A DNA stretch of 61,270 nt from CAZGMJ01 sp964526785 (lineage in GTDB: Bacteria; Planctomycetota; Phycisphaerae; Sedimentisphaerales; Anaerobacaceae). Each line of letters starts with the position of its first letter. Within the stretch, counting starts at the first letter, position 1. Of this stretch, positions 44,001 through 51,360 are shown one piece after another. Both the position numbers and the translations under genes were made by a program. Where the stretch lies: contig CAZGMJ010000034.1 in the NCBI GenBank assembly GCA_964526785.1, positions 1 to 61,270 of the forward strand, written 5' to 3'. The notes under the pieces are model-generated. The model was not told where the DNA came from, ran no database searches, and saw nothing but the letters and a program-made list of their open reading frames with translations.

Positions 44001-45624
44001 CGACTTCCTGAACGTCAAACAAGGCTGGTTCAGCGGAAAAGAGAAGTACCAGATCGCCGCCGTAGCCAAAGACGGCACCCGCTACGTTCCCGACACCCCG
44101 CACTTCATCGGAATAGTCAGCGGCACTGTCCAGATAATCGAATTCGACCTGCCCGCCGCCGAAATCAGCCGCTTCGAAATCCGCCCATTCCACGGCCGAG
44201 ACCGCTTCTACTTCAAAGGCCTGAAGCTCCCCGCCGCCACCGACGAACCGCTCGCCCCGCCTCCCTTCGTCACCATCGACACCGGCGGCAAAGAAACCGA
44301 CACCACCTCCAGCGCCCTCTCCCCCGCCACACTCCGCGTCCAGGTCCTAAAAGGCAAGCGAGCCACTGGCACCGCAGGCCGCGCCAACACCGGCTGGGTC
44401 AAACTCGCCGCCCCCCCATACGAAAACACCGACTCGATGACCACCATCATCTACAAACTAACCGGCCTCTCTGCCAAAAGACTCTCCCCAACTTGCTACG
44501 ACGCCCACGGCCGCCCCATCGCCGACAAAGGCGGCTCCTCCCGCGGGGCAGCTTGGAACGGGCACTCCTACACCGTCGGCTTCTTCACCCAAAAGACCAC
44601 CCCCCTACAAAACATCGCCCAAATCCGATTCTCCCTGACAGACCTCCCCGAATCAGAAACCCCCTCCACCACAGAAGACCGCACGACTGTCCCTCCAATA
44701 CCCGCAGAAGACCCCAACAAAACCACCATCACCCCCGAAAACAACAAAGTCAAAATAACCACCCCCAACGCCGCCAAACTAACCGCCGAAGGCCACCTGC
44801 CCCAACAGGCCACCGTCGACATCAGCATAGTCCCAACCAGCCCCATTCGCTCAGCCCAGGATTTCTTCCTGACATATCGAGTCAATGCCTCGACTGACGC
44901 GGACCTCAAAAACGCCATGGTCGACCTGCAATTCAAGTCAATCGACACCGGCAAACCGGCCACCGTCCTGCCGATAGAAATCCCTTACCTCGATGAAATA
45001 GCCGACACCAACCGCTTCCCCGACGGCCTCTCCGGCACAATCCGCCCGAGCGGCAATCAGCTAAGAGCCATCTCCCAACTGCCCGACGGCGATTATTCCC
45101 TGACGCTTGCAGTCAACGCCGCCCCCTGCTCCAACGTCGCCCGCCTGACAATCAACTCATCCTACGACCCGTCCTCAGCCGAGACCATCGAACTGGTCCC
45201 CCTGCCCGACCCCCGTCACGTCGGCCTCCGCGCCACCGGCCCCGACCCGCAGGACCCCGACCTGACCAACATGGCAGTCGCATTCCCCGAATTCGTGGTC
45301 GACGGCGTAACACGAAAGCTCACGATGATCGCCTGGACCGGCCCCGTCGCCCCCCTCCAACCCGGCTGGCAGAACATACGAATCATCGACCTGACCCGCT
45401 ACGAACCAAAAATCGACCTCACCAAAATCCACACAGTCAAAGCAATAGTCGGCAAATACCAATCCCAACCCGTCACCATCCCCCCCGAAAACAACAAAGT
45501 CAAAATAACCACCCCCAACACCACACTGACCGCAGACAAAATCACCCTGGACCCCGACCCGGCCGAAACAGCCGAGTTGGAGTGCGCCACCCCCAATGCC
45601 GCGTCCGGTTCCACCGAAAACTGA
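41053..45624 (+). CDS. M56 (BlaR1-like) membrane metalloprotease with two Clp-N repeats
   Basis: 1523 residues. The N-terminal membrane helices (LIQSAVLILLLLLLDFLL and VVFLLWLAIVTAMTLLLV) and the M56 zinc-protease domain with HELVH (His254, Glu255, His258; AVDEAVLVA near 300) match BlaR1/MecR1. A further membrane helix ends near 382 (GLLGFAAIIIGGAVLL). The long C-terminal part is extracytoplasmic by topology. At about 623-757 it carries two repeats of the ClpA/ClpC N-terminal fold (NHAYVGTEHVLLALAS and GHNYTGAEHLLLGMLS), then several beta-rich domains. A penicillin-binding sensor domain as in BlaR1 is not seen. A 38-base DNA stretch is exactly repeated near the 3' end. GGAGG supports the start. 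Confidence 0.82.
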   Translation: MNTIVERVNSAAAAFVDFAMPMLIQSAVLILLLLLLDFLLRKRVRAVFRYWIWMLVLIKLVLPVSLSSPVSVGSLVGDKIELAQISPQIESTEPGAQAPEPRPQSATPAPDGIVNVSAVRPIERSLYQRATPADVRNAGEPPQPQPAIEPATVTWRAVVFLLWLAIVTAMTLLLVQRVLFVRALLARSVPAGAGMQQLLDRCIRQMKLHTPIRLRVCINATTPAVCGLLRPTILMPYNLAPTLSPDQLRPVLLHELVHVKRRDLWINLAQTLIQIAYFYNPLLWLANAKIRRIREQAVDEAVLVAMGGSAQQYPQTLLDVARLAFKRPALSLRLIGVVESKGALTARIKHMLSRPFPKTARLGLLGFAAIIIGGAVLLPMARGGWWGPDYRVEFTSLTDARSAMKSVGNKRVLSKQYNVKFAKGEDLFIVAELYQTGKPMRPLGYKILRGSEKPQDLAVEFTREFEDEARKIANCGLNLQCGNQVLSIPRFVVETDRFYPGTNWNAYTSEGFPEDQQFTKFEMLLAVGSQASQEHHADYYIWMPGYNGITQIRRERWCVLVKMIPASLLEYLEVEPPIQGSQILDGTCMEKTPELAPHRAVAEQYRTHIMQKARSCMGRGSRTYVTPTTVISWAEQQARKLNHAYVGTEHVLLALASRNDNPASAALQNLGLDASRIETEMLKLIRPGSTPSPQTPLPQMPRLQTALDYAAQQAKLLGHNYTGAEHLLLGMLSVENCLAARILDNMNLSQRDVRLAVLALACPLPAEDKPAEDTEPDTGLYEKAKGDSDLDTKVGPTRFKVVAAARYDRTGRLTLEDGRGNESKNVQVVTRDVANQAPWMDVADIFLSPDPNLFDVLELRIFDHKTRQLLRPDANTAVGYEINRGVVNLRSVGRPLPDTIDLWMRILHNPKNSPLWKINAAKGASTKLDNGSLLFREVRDGRWSYSISGQASYTLPDGNTVSLPQMQWTKKHDPQDKVCTAVFDFLNVKQGWFSGKEKYQIAAVAKDGTRYVPDTPHFIGIVSGTVQIIEFDLPAAEISRFEIRPFHGRDRFYFKGLKLPAATDEPLAPPPFVTIDTGGKETDTTSSALSPATLRVQVLKGKRATGTAGRANTGWVKLAAPPYENTDSMTTIIYKLTGLSAKRLSPTCYDAHGRPIADKGGSSRGAAWNGHSYTVGFFTQKTTPLQNIAQIRFSLTDLPESETPSTTEDRTTVPPIPAEDPNKTTITPENNKVKITTPNAAKLTAEGHLPQQATVDISIVPTSPIRSAQDFFLTYRVNASTDADLKNAMVDLQFKSIDTGKPATVLPIEIPYLDEIADTNRFPDGLSGTIRPSGNQLRAISQLPDGDYSLTLAVNAAPCSNVARLTINSSYDPSSAETIELVPLPDPRHVGLRATGPDPQDPDLTNMAVAFPEFVVDGVTRKLTMIAWTGPVAPLQPGWQNIRIIDLTRYEPKIDLTKIHTVKAIVGKYQSQPVTIPPENNKVKITTPNTTLTADKITLDPDPAETAELECATPNAASGSTEN

Positions 45625-45646
45625 CCGAGCGCCGAATCCGACACCC

Positions 45647-45919
45647 CTACCCAAACGTATAATGCTTCCGCACCGCCTTCTTAATCTCCCACGTGCACTC
45701 CAGGTCCTCCGGAAACACCACATAATCCCCCGGCCCGAAGCTCACCGAATCCTCCCCGTCGCTCACAGTCACCTCCCCTTCGATCAACAGACACGTCTCC
45801 TTCTGCGTATACGCCCAGTCGAACGTATCGACCCCGTGCTCCCAGATCGGCCAGTTCTTCGCAGTCGCCTCCTCGGCCTCGCTCGGTTTCTTAACAGTCA
45901 CATCTTTCACCGTCGGCAT
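45647..45919 (-). CDS. small cupin protein
   Basis: A 90-residue single cupin domain of the Cupin_3 (DUF861) type: WEHGVDTFDWAYTQKETCLLIEGEVTV, then FGPGDYVVFPEDLECTWEI. The usual metal-binding histidines are partly replaced (the first motif has E-T-C rather than H-x-H). It may bind a small molecule without a canonical metal site. AAAGGAG nine bases upstream of the ATG fixes the start. It stands alone between the convergent M56 gene and the divergent HD gene. Confidence 0.82.
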   Translation of the reverse strand: MPTVKDVTVKKPSEAEEATAKNWPIWEHGVDTFDWAYTQKETCLLIEGEVTVSDGEDSVSFGPGDYVVFPEDLECTWEIKKAVRKHYTFG

Positions 45920-46110
45920 CGTTCATACTCCTTTAACAAAACCTCAGTTCCTCCCGTCTCCTCCCCTTTCACTGAAGGCCGATTATACCGCGCCCCCGCC
46001 TCTTTGCCTACAGCCGCCCTTTCCCGCCGAAAAGACACTGGTGCGCCGCCCCCCGAATCCGTACACTATGGTCTTTTCGACCGACCGATCGGGTAAGGAG
46101 TTGTGCAGAA

Positions 46111-46896
46111 GTGACATCGCAGCAGTTGCAGACATTCCAGTCGTGGTTCAGCCGATACGTCTCAAAGTTCTACGCCGACGACGCACACGTAAACGCCCAC
46201 CTCGAACTCAAGGAAAAGCACAGCTACCGCGTCTGCGGCGAAATGCGCCGTCTGGCGCGTGAACTGAACCTCGCCGAAGACGACCGTCGCATCGCCCGCG
46301 CCGTCGCCCTGTTCCACGACGTCGGCCGATTCCCCCAGTTCGTCCGGTACGGCACGTACAACGACACCAGAAGCACCAACCATTGCCGCCTCGGCGTCGA
46401 AGTCCTCCGATCGGCGGGAATCCTCAACGACCTGCCCGACAACGAACGCGAGATAATCGAAAAGGCCGTCGAAGTCCACGGCATCAAGACCGTCCCGCCC
46501 GATATCGCCGAGCCGACCCTGCGATTCTGCAAATTGATCCGCGACGCCGACAAACTCGACGTCTACCGCGTCGCCATCCGCTACCTCGCCGACTACAAGA
46601 ACGCCCCCAAAAGCCTCATGCTCGAACTCGAATTCGCGGACGAGCCGACCTGCACCCCCGAAGTCATAGACGCCGTCCTCGCCGAAGAATGCGTCGATTA
46701 CAGCCGCCTCCAGACCGTCAACGACATGCTCCTGTGCCAATTGGGCTGGGTCTACGACATCAATTTCGCCCCCTCATTTCGCCGCGTCAAAGAAAAAGGC
46801 TACCTCCGAACCCTCATCGGCTACCTGCCCCAAACGCCGGAAGTTGCCCGCGCCCGCGATAAAGTCCTCGCCTACGTCGATGCCCGAGCCCGCTGA
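46111..46896 (+). CDS. HD-domain phosphohydrolase
   Basis: 261 residues. The HD metal site is in LFHDVGRFPQF (about residues 68-78), with upstream HLELKEKHSYRV and downstream NHCRLGVEVL and VEVHGIKTVP, which supply further histidines, and DADKLDVYR. The family includes nucleotide and phosphate-ester hydrolases; the substrate is unknown. A GTG start at 46111 is used because AAGGAG lies eleven bases upstream. It is convergent with the ORP/MinD operon. Confidence 0.82.
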   Translation: MTSQQLQTFQSWFSRYVSKFYADDAHVNAHLELKEKHSYRVCGEMRRLARELNLAEDDRRIARAVALFHDVGRFPQFVRYGTYNDTRSTNHCRLGVEVLRSAGILNDLPDNEREIIEKAVEVHGIKTVPPDIAEPTLRFCKLIRDADKLDVYRVAIRYLADYKNAPKSLMLELEFADEPTCTPEVIDAVLAEECVDYSRLQTVNDMLLCQLGWVYDINFAPSFRRVKEKGYLRTLIGYLPQTPEVARARDKVLAYVDARAR

Positions 46897-46941
46897 CGAA
46901 TCGCACCCCGCACCGCACAAATCAACCGCCGGTCCTCCCGC

Positions 46942-47313
46942 CTATCCGCCGCCGCGCCGCCTGCATCTGCCCCGGCCGCCCCGACCTCGACCGCCCCGGC
47001 CGCCGGCACCGCCTCCCCGCTCGGCGAACTCCACATCGCCCCCCTCGATCCGCAGCGCCTTGGCGTTCACCAGAGCATCGGCCACCTTCCGATGCGCCGA
47101 TTCGAGAATCCTGCCCAGTGTCTGCCGCGAAACCCCCATCCGCTCGGCCGCATCGGCCTGATACAGCCCCTCCAGATCCGTCAGCCGCAGCGCCTCGAGC
47201 TCGTCCACCGTCAGCGTCACCTGCTCGAGAACCGACAGCGGCACCCCTCGCGGCTTGTAGTAATTGCTCTGCGGCGGCATAGCCACGCGCCGGCATTGTC
47301 TCGGTCTGGGCAT
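46942..47313 (-). CDS. DUF134 (UPF0251) putative DNA-binding protein
   Basis: A 123-residue protein of the DUF134 family. YYKPRGVPLSVLEQVTLTVDELEALRLTDLEGLYQ leads into a sigma-r4-like helix-turn-helix (AAERMGVSRQTLGRILESAHRKVADAL). A Gly/Arg-rich tail follows. Members recur next to Mrp/MinD and ORP genes and are presumed to be their regulators. Here it is the last gene of the operon, 21 bases after the Mrp-ORP gene. The 22-bp palindrome at 52409-52430 is its likeliest target within the window. Confidence 0.82.
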   Translation of the reverse strand: MPRPRQCRRVAMPPQSNYYKPRGVPLSVLEQVTLTVDELEALRLTDLEGLYQADAAERMGVSRQTLGRILESAHRKVADALVNAKALRIEGGDVEFAERGGGAGGRGGRGRGGRGRCRRRGGG

Positions 47314-47333
47314 ATCAGCGGCTCTCCGCCCGA

Positions 47334-48464
47334 TCAGTGGTCACAAACGTTCGTCCCGCACGTCAGCGTCCCGTCCAGATACTGGCGCACCAAATCTTCA
47401 GGTTCGCCCGCCGGCGCCCCAACCAGCACCTCGATACCGCTCTGAGCGAACAAATCCTGCGCCCGTCGCCCCATCCCGCCCGCGATAATCAGCTTGACAT
47501 CCTGCTCGGCCAGCCACCTCGGCAGCACGCCGGGCTCGTGCGGCGGCGGAGTCAGCAATTCCTGCTGACCGATCGCTTTCGTCTCCGTATCAACGTCGAT
47601 CACCGCAAACTGCCCGCAATGCCCGAAGTGCATGGCCAGCTTGCCATCTGCCAGTGGTACTGCTATCTTCATCGTATCCGTGTGCTCCTTTCTCTTGCGA
47701 TCGTCGCTATCCAGTTTCAATACGGGACCGAAGGCGTGCGCCAGCGCCTGCGCCGTCGGACTCGTATTCTCCAGCACGAAGGGCCTGCCCGCATCGGACA
47801 GCGCCGCCAGCGCCGGATCTATCGGAATGCTCCCCAGCAAAGGTGCGCCGAAGTCATCCGCCATCTGCCTGGCGCCCTGCCCCGCGAATACATCCGTCCT
47901 CGTGTTGCAATGCGGACACACAAACCCGCTCATATTCTCAATCACCCCGATGATATCGAACCCCAACTGCTTGCAGAACGTCAAACACCGCCGAACGTCC
48001 AGCACCGCCAGATCCTGCGGCGTCGTCACCACCACCGCTCCGTCCACCGGGCTCAACACCTGCGCCACCGACAACGGCTCGTCCCCCGTCCCCGGCGGAC
48101 AATCCACGATCAGATAGTCCAGCCCGCCCCACTCAACCTCGTTGATAAACTGGTTGATCAGGTTGTGCTTCATCGGCCCGCGCCAGATCACCGCCTCGTT
48201 GTCGCTCGGCAGCAGCAGCCCCACGCTCATCACCTTCAATCGCTCGCCGTACGCAATCGGCTCGATCACCTCGCCCGATGCCTCCACCCCCTGCTGTTTC
48301 ATACCCAGCAACCTCGGCACGCTCGGCCCGTGAATATCCACATCCAGCAGGCCGACCTCCTTGCCGTGCATCGAGAGCCAGACTGCCAGATTGACCGCGA
48401 TACTGCTCTTGCCCACGCCGCCCTTGCCGCTGAGCACCAGCACCTTATGCTTGATATTCGCCAT
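47334..48464 (-). CDS. Mrp/NBP35 ATPase fused to an ORP/NifX-like domain (MrpORP)
   Basis: 376 residues. The N-terminal ~250 residues are an Mrp-type P-loop ATPase that binds or transfers Fe-S clusters: deviant Walker A SGKGGVGKSS, LLDVDIHGPS, VDCPPGTGDEPL and the CPHC metal motif in MSGFVCPHCNTR. After a short linker, residues ~262-376 form a dinitrogenase-cofactor (NifX/ORP) domain beginning MKIAVPLADGKLAMHFGHC. Desulfovibrio encodes the same fusion, MrpORP, in its orange-protein complex. The two modules likely act in cluster assembly or delivery. Confidence 0.9.
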   Translation of the reverse strand: MANIKHKVLVLSGKGGVGKSSIAVNLAVWLSMHGKEVGLLDVDIHGPSVPRLLGMKQQGVEASGEVIEPIAYGERLKVMSVGLLLPSDNEAVIWRGPMKHNLINQFINEVEWGGLDYLIVDCPPGTGDEPLSVAQVLSPVDGAVVVTTPQDLAVLDVRRCLTFCKQLGFDIIGVIENMSGFVCPHCNTRTDVFAGQGARQMADDFGAPLLGSIPIDPALAALSDAGRPFVLENTSPTAQALAHAFGPVLKLDSDDRKRKEHTDTMKIAVPLADGKLAMHFGHCGQFAVIDVDTETKAIGQQELLTPPPHEPGVLPRWLAEQDVKLIIAGGMGRRAQDLFAQSGIEVLVGAPAGEPEDLVRQYLDGTLTCGTNVCDH

Positions 48465-48472
48465 ACCTCACC

Positions 48473-49387
48473 TCAATCTTCGTTGCGTTCCTGCTTCTCG
48501 TCCAGCTTGGCCGTCACCGCGTCCCAGACCCCCAGCACCTCCTGCCGCACCGCACCGTCCGCGTATTCCACAATACTCTTGCGCTCGATCTGTGCCTTGG
48601 TCACAGCCGTGTTATAGGCGATCCTGCCCGCCACCGCCAGTCCTTTGCCCCGCGCATCGCTCTCTATCGCCCCGGCGATCTGCGGATTGATGTCCCACTT
48701 GTTAATGCACACCATCGTCTCGATATCGAAATGCCGAGTTAATTCCACCACCCTGTCCAGATCGTGCCGGCCCGAAACCGTCGGCTCCGTGACCACCAGA
48801 ACCAGATCCGCCCCGCTGATCGAAGCGATCACCGGACACCCGATCCCCGGCGAACCGTCCACAATCAGCATCTTCCTCTCCGATTCCGCCGCCACGCCCC
48901 TGGCCTCCTTGCGAATCAGACTGACCAGCTTGCCGCTGTTCTCCTCGCCGGGCGAAAGCCTCGCGTGCACCATCGGCCCGAAACGCGTATCCGATACGAA
49001 CCAGCGCCCGTTCACGGCGTCCGCAAAATCAATCGCCCCGACCGGACAGAACGCCGCACACACCCCGCACCCCTCGCACGCAATCGGATCGATCGTATAC
49101 GTCGACCCAACCTTCTTGTTCGCCGGCCCGTTAAAGACCGCCGCCTCGAAGTGGCACACCTGCGCGCACTGCCCGCAACCGATGCACCGCTCCGTAACAA
49201 CGCTGGCCGTCTTGCCTCCGCTGAAATCCTCCGACCGGCGCACCTCGGGCTCCAGCAGAAGATGCAGATCCGCCGCGTCGACGTCGCAGTCCGCCAGCAC
49301 CGCCCCCTTCGCCAGCGCCGCAAAAGCCGCAACGATGCTCGTCTTGCCCGTGCCGCCTTTGCCGCTGATAACCACTAATTCTCTCAT
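48473..49387 (-). CDS. MinD-type P-loop ATPase with 2[4Fe-4S] ferredoxin domain, copy B
   Basis: 304 residues. The N-terminal SGKGGTGKTS is the deviant Walker A of ParA/MinD ATPases. Residues ~62-125 hold two ferredoxin cysteine motifs (CIGCGQCAQVC and CEGCGVCAAFC plus trailing CP), able to bind two 4Fe-4S clusters. The ATPase fold resumes with IVDGSPGIGCPVIASISGADLVLVVTEPT. It overlaps the previous gene by four bases (ATGA), so the two are translationally coupled and probably form a heterodimer. Confidence 0.9.
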   Translation of the reverse strand: MRELVVISGKGGTGKTSIVAAFAALAKGAVLADCDVDAADLHLLLEPEVRRSEDFSGGKTASVVTERCIGCGQCAQVCHFEAAVFNGPANKKVGSTYTIDPIACEGCGVCAAFCPVGAIDFADAVNGRWFVSDTRFGPMVHARLSPGEENSGKLVSLIRKEARGVAAESERKMLIVDGSPGIGCPVIASISGADLVLVVTEPTVSGRHDLDRVVELTRHFDIETMVCINKWDINPQIAGAIESDARGKGLAVAGRIAYNTAVTKAQIERKSIVEYADGAVRQEVLGVWDAVTAKLDEKQERNED

Positions 49388-50238
49388 CCGTTCGCCCCCA
49401 GTCTCTCAGCCAGCCCAACGAAATGCTCGCGGTACTCAGGCAGCTTGTCAATCAGCAAATCCCCCGACGAATACGCCTCCGCAATCCGCCTGTCGTCCGC
49501 AAGCCGCAGCGCGATATCGATCCCCTCCTGCCTGCAGTACTTCTCCACCGCATCATCGCCGAGCCCGTCCCGATTGATCGCAACCGCAAACTTCAGTTCC
49601 ATCTCCCGCGCCAGCTCCACCGCCAGACGCAGATCGTGCAATCCGAAAGGCGTCGGCTCAGTCACCAGCAAAACGAAATCGACCCCGCGAAGCGCCGCCA
49701 CAACGGGGCACGCCGTTCCCGGCGGCACGTCCAGAATCGTCAGACTCTCCGAGCTGATGTGCCGCTTCACCTCGCGAATCAGCGACGGCGACCGCACGTT
49801 GCCGATCTCCAGTGTCCCGCCGACAACCGCAATCCCGCGCGAGCCGCCCTTCTCGATCCGTCCGATCTTCGAAGGCCTGGCCGTAATCGCCCCCGCCGGA
49901 CAGACCCGCATACAACCCCCGCACGAGTGACACAACGGCTCGAACGTCAGCACCTTCTCCGCGATGCACACGATCGCACTGTACTGGCAAATCTCTCCGC
50001 ACTTGCCGCAACCCGTGCACAACTCGGCGTTCACTTCGGGAATATCAACCATCACATCCAGCCGCTGCTCGATCTCCGGCCGCAGAAAAATATGCCCGTT
50101 CGGCTCTTCCACGTCGCAGTCGATGTACTGCACCGGCCGGCACACTTCCGCCGACGCCAGCGCAAGGTTCGTCGCAATGGTCGTCTTGCCCGTCCCCCCC
50201 TTGCCGCTGGCTATCGCTACTATCGGCCCCCGCGCCAT
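49384..50238 (-). CDS. MinD-type P-loop ATPase with 2[4Fe-4S] ferredoxin domain, copy A
   Basis: 284 residues with the same plan as its neighbour: SGKGGTGKTT Walker A, the ferredoxin insert CTGCGKCGEIC and CHSCGGCMRVC (about residues 62-115), then LDVPPGTACPVVAALRGVDFVLLVTEPT. The start follows the ORP-like gene by one base. In Desulfovibrio, paired ATPases of this type copurify with ORP. Their electron-transfer partner is not known. Confidence 0.9.
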   Translation of the reverse strand: MARGPIVAIASGKGGTGKTTIATNLALASAEVCRPVQYIDCDVEEPNGHIFLRPEIEQRLDVMVDIPEVNAELCTGCGKCGEICQYSAIVCIAEKVLTFEPLCHSCGGCMRVCPAGAITARPSKIGRIEKGGSRGIAVVGGTLEIGNVRSPSLIREVKRHISSESLTILDVPPGTACPVVAALRGVDFVLLVTEPTPFGLHDLRLAVELAREMELKFAVAINRDGLGDDAVEKYCRQEGIDIALRLADDRRIAEAYSSGDLLIDKLPEYREHFVGLAERLGANG

Positions 50239-50239
50239 A

Positions 50240-50608
50240 TCAGCCGCCCGTCCCGAAATGGGACTCCACGTTCGGCCCGCTCGCTTCGCTGTACGCGCCC
50301 GCCTTGAAAGCCTCGACAGCCTCGCGCACCGTGCCCGAAACGCCCGTATACAGCTTCACACCGCCGGCCCGCAGCGTACGCTCCGCATTGGGCCCGCAGT
50401 TGCCCGTAAGCACCGCTTCTGCACCCGCATCGATTACCACCTTGGCCGAACTGATACCCGCACCGCCCCCGGCCGACGCGTTCTCGTTCTCCACCGCCGC
50501 AAACTCCATCGTCTCGCTATCGCCGACAAGAAAGCACGCCGCCCGCCCGAATCGCGGGTCAACCTCGCTGCTCAACTCCCGGCCCGTCGCCGTCACTGCA
50601 ATCTTCAT
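50240..50608 (-). CDS. ORP/NifX-like cofactor-binding protein
   Basis: A 122-residue dinitrogenase iron-molybdenum-cofactor family protein (MKIAVTATGRELSSEVDPRFG, then VIDAGAEAVLTGNCGP and VKLYTGVSGTVREAVEAF). Desulfovibrio orange protein (ORP), a family member, holds a Mo-Cu-sulfide cluster non-covalently; cofactor identity here is inference only. I used the ATG at 50608, preceded by AAAGGA. It is followed directly by the ferredoxin-MinD pair and is paralogous to the C-terminal domain of MrpORP. Confidence 0.88.
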   Translation of the reverse strand: MKIAVTATGRELSSEVDPRFGRAACFLVGDSETMEFAAVENENASAGGGAGISSAKVVIDAGAEAVLTGNCGPNAERTLRAGGVKLYTGVSGTVREAVEAFKAGAYSEASGPNVESHFGTGG

Positions 50609-50702
50609 AATCGTGCATCCTTTCTCCAAATCCCAACGCAAGCGGGGCGCAAATCATCGCGTCCCGCTTGCACTGCGCAACATTGCCAATCGCTCGAATC
50701 GC

Positions 50703-51080
50703 TTACTTTCCGCTCTCGGCCTCAAGCTCTTCGATGCGCTTGTTGATCTCCGACAACGCGTTGCCGAACTGCTCGGCCTGCTGCTTGAGGCCCGCCAGTT
50801 CCTGCTCCGCCGTCATCGCCGGCGCGCCCGGCGACGCCGGATACGGATACCCCGCTCCGCCCCACGCGGGATAACCCATCCCGGCTCTTGCCCATCCGGG
50901 CATCCCCGTCGCACGGAACCAGTTCCGCCGACCGCGTCCGCCGCCGCGTCCCCAGGCGCCAAAACCTCTTCCACCGACCGGATTCATATACCCCGGCGCC
51001 GCGTAACCGGCACAATAGCCGGCCGCCCGTCCCGTCATCGGTCCCATACCCGCAGGACCTGTTCCATCTCCACCTGGCAT
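50703..51080 (-). CDS. DUF5320-like protein
   Basis: A 125-residue protein with a DUF5320-type N-terminus (MPGGDGTGPAGMGPMTGRA and a GYCAGY motif) and a Gly/Arg/aromatic low-complexity middle. The C-terminal charged coiled coil (MTAEQELAGLKQQAEQFG, then INKRIEELEAE) may mediate assembly. Proteins of this type commonly accompany ORP, NifX and MinD genes in anaerobes; their role is unknown. Position in the operon and length are typical. Confidence 0.75.
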   Translation of the reverse strand: MPGGDGTGPAGMGPMTGRAAGYCAGYAAPGYMNPVGGRGFGAWGRGGGRGRRNWFRATGMPGWARAGMGYPAWGGAGYPYPASPGAPAMTAEQELAGLKQQAEQFGNALSEINKRIEELEAESGK

Positions 51081-51111
51081 GATCGTTCTCCTTTCGTCTT
51101 CAAATAGCTTG

Positions 51112-51357
51112 CTATGCTCTTGTCATTGCCGCACCGCACTTCGGACAATTCCGCTGTGCGCAGGGCTGCCCCGCCACGTGCGGCACACGTTCGCCGCAGC
51201 TCGGGCACACGCATTGGCCGCCCGGACCGGCCGCATACGGACCGCCCATCCGACCGCGCCCTTGACCCTGGCCGCGACCCTGGCCTTTACCTCGGCCCAT
51301 TCCTCTTCCGCCCCCGGCGCCGCCGCCGACAGGGCCCGTTCCATCTCCTCGTGGCAT
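51112..51357 (-). CDS. DUF5320-like Gly-rich zinc-ribbon protein
   Basis: 81 residues. MPRGDGTGPVGGGAGGGRG repeats the DUF5320-type start of the neighbouring gene. A Gly/Arg/Gln linker and a zinc ribbon (CVCPSCGERV, then CPKCGAAM) follow. It starts three bases after the DUF89 gene ends, so the two are coupled. The function is unknown. The shared N-terminus with the next gene suggests duplication followed by divergence of the tails. Confidence 0.65.
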   Translation of the reverse strand: MPRGDGTGPVGGGAGGGRGMGRGKGQGRGQGQGRGRMGGPYAAGPGGQCVCPSCGERVPHVAGQPCAQRNCPKCGAAMTRA

Positions 51358-51360
51358 GAT

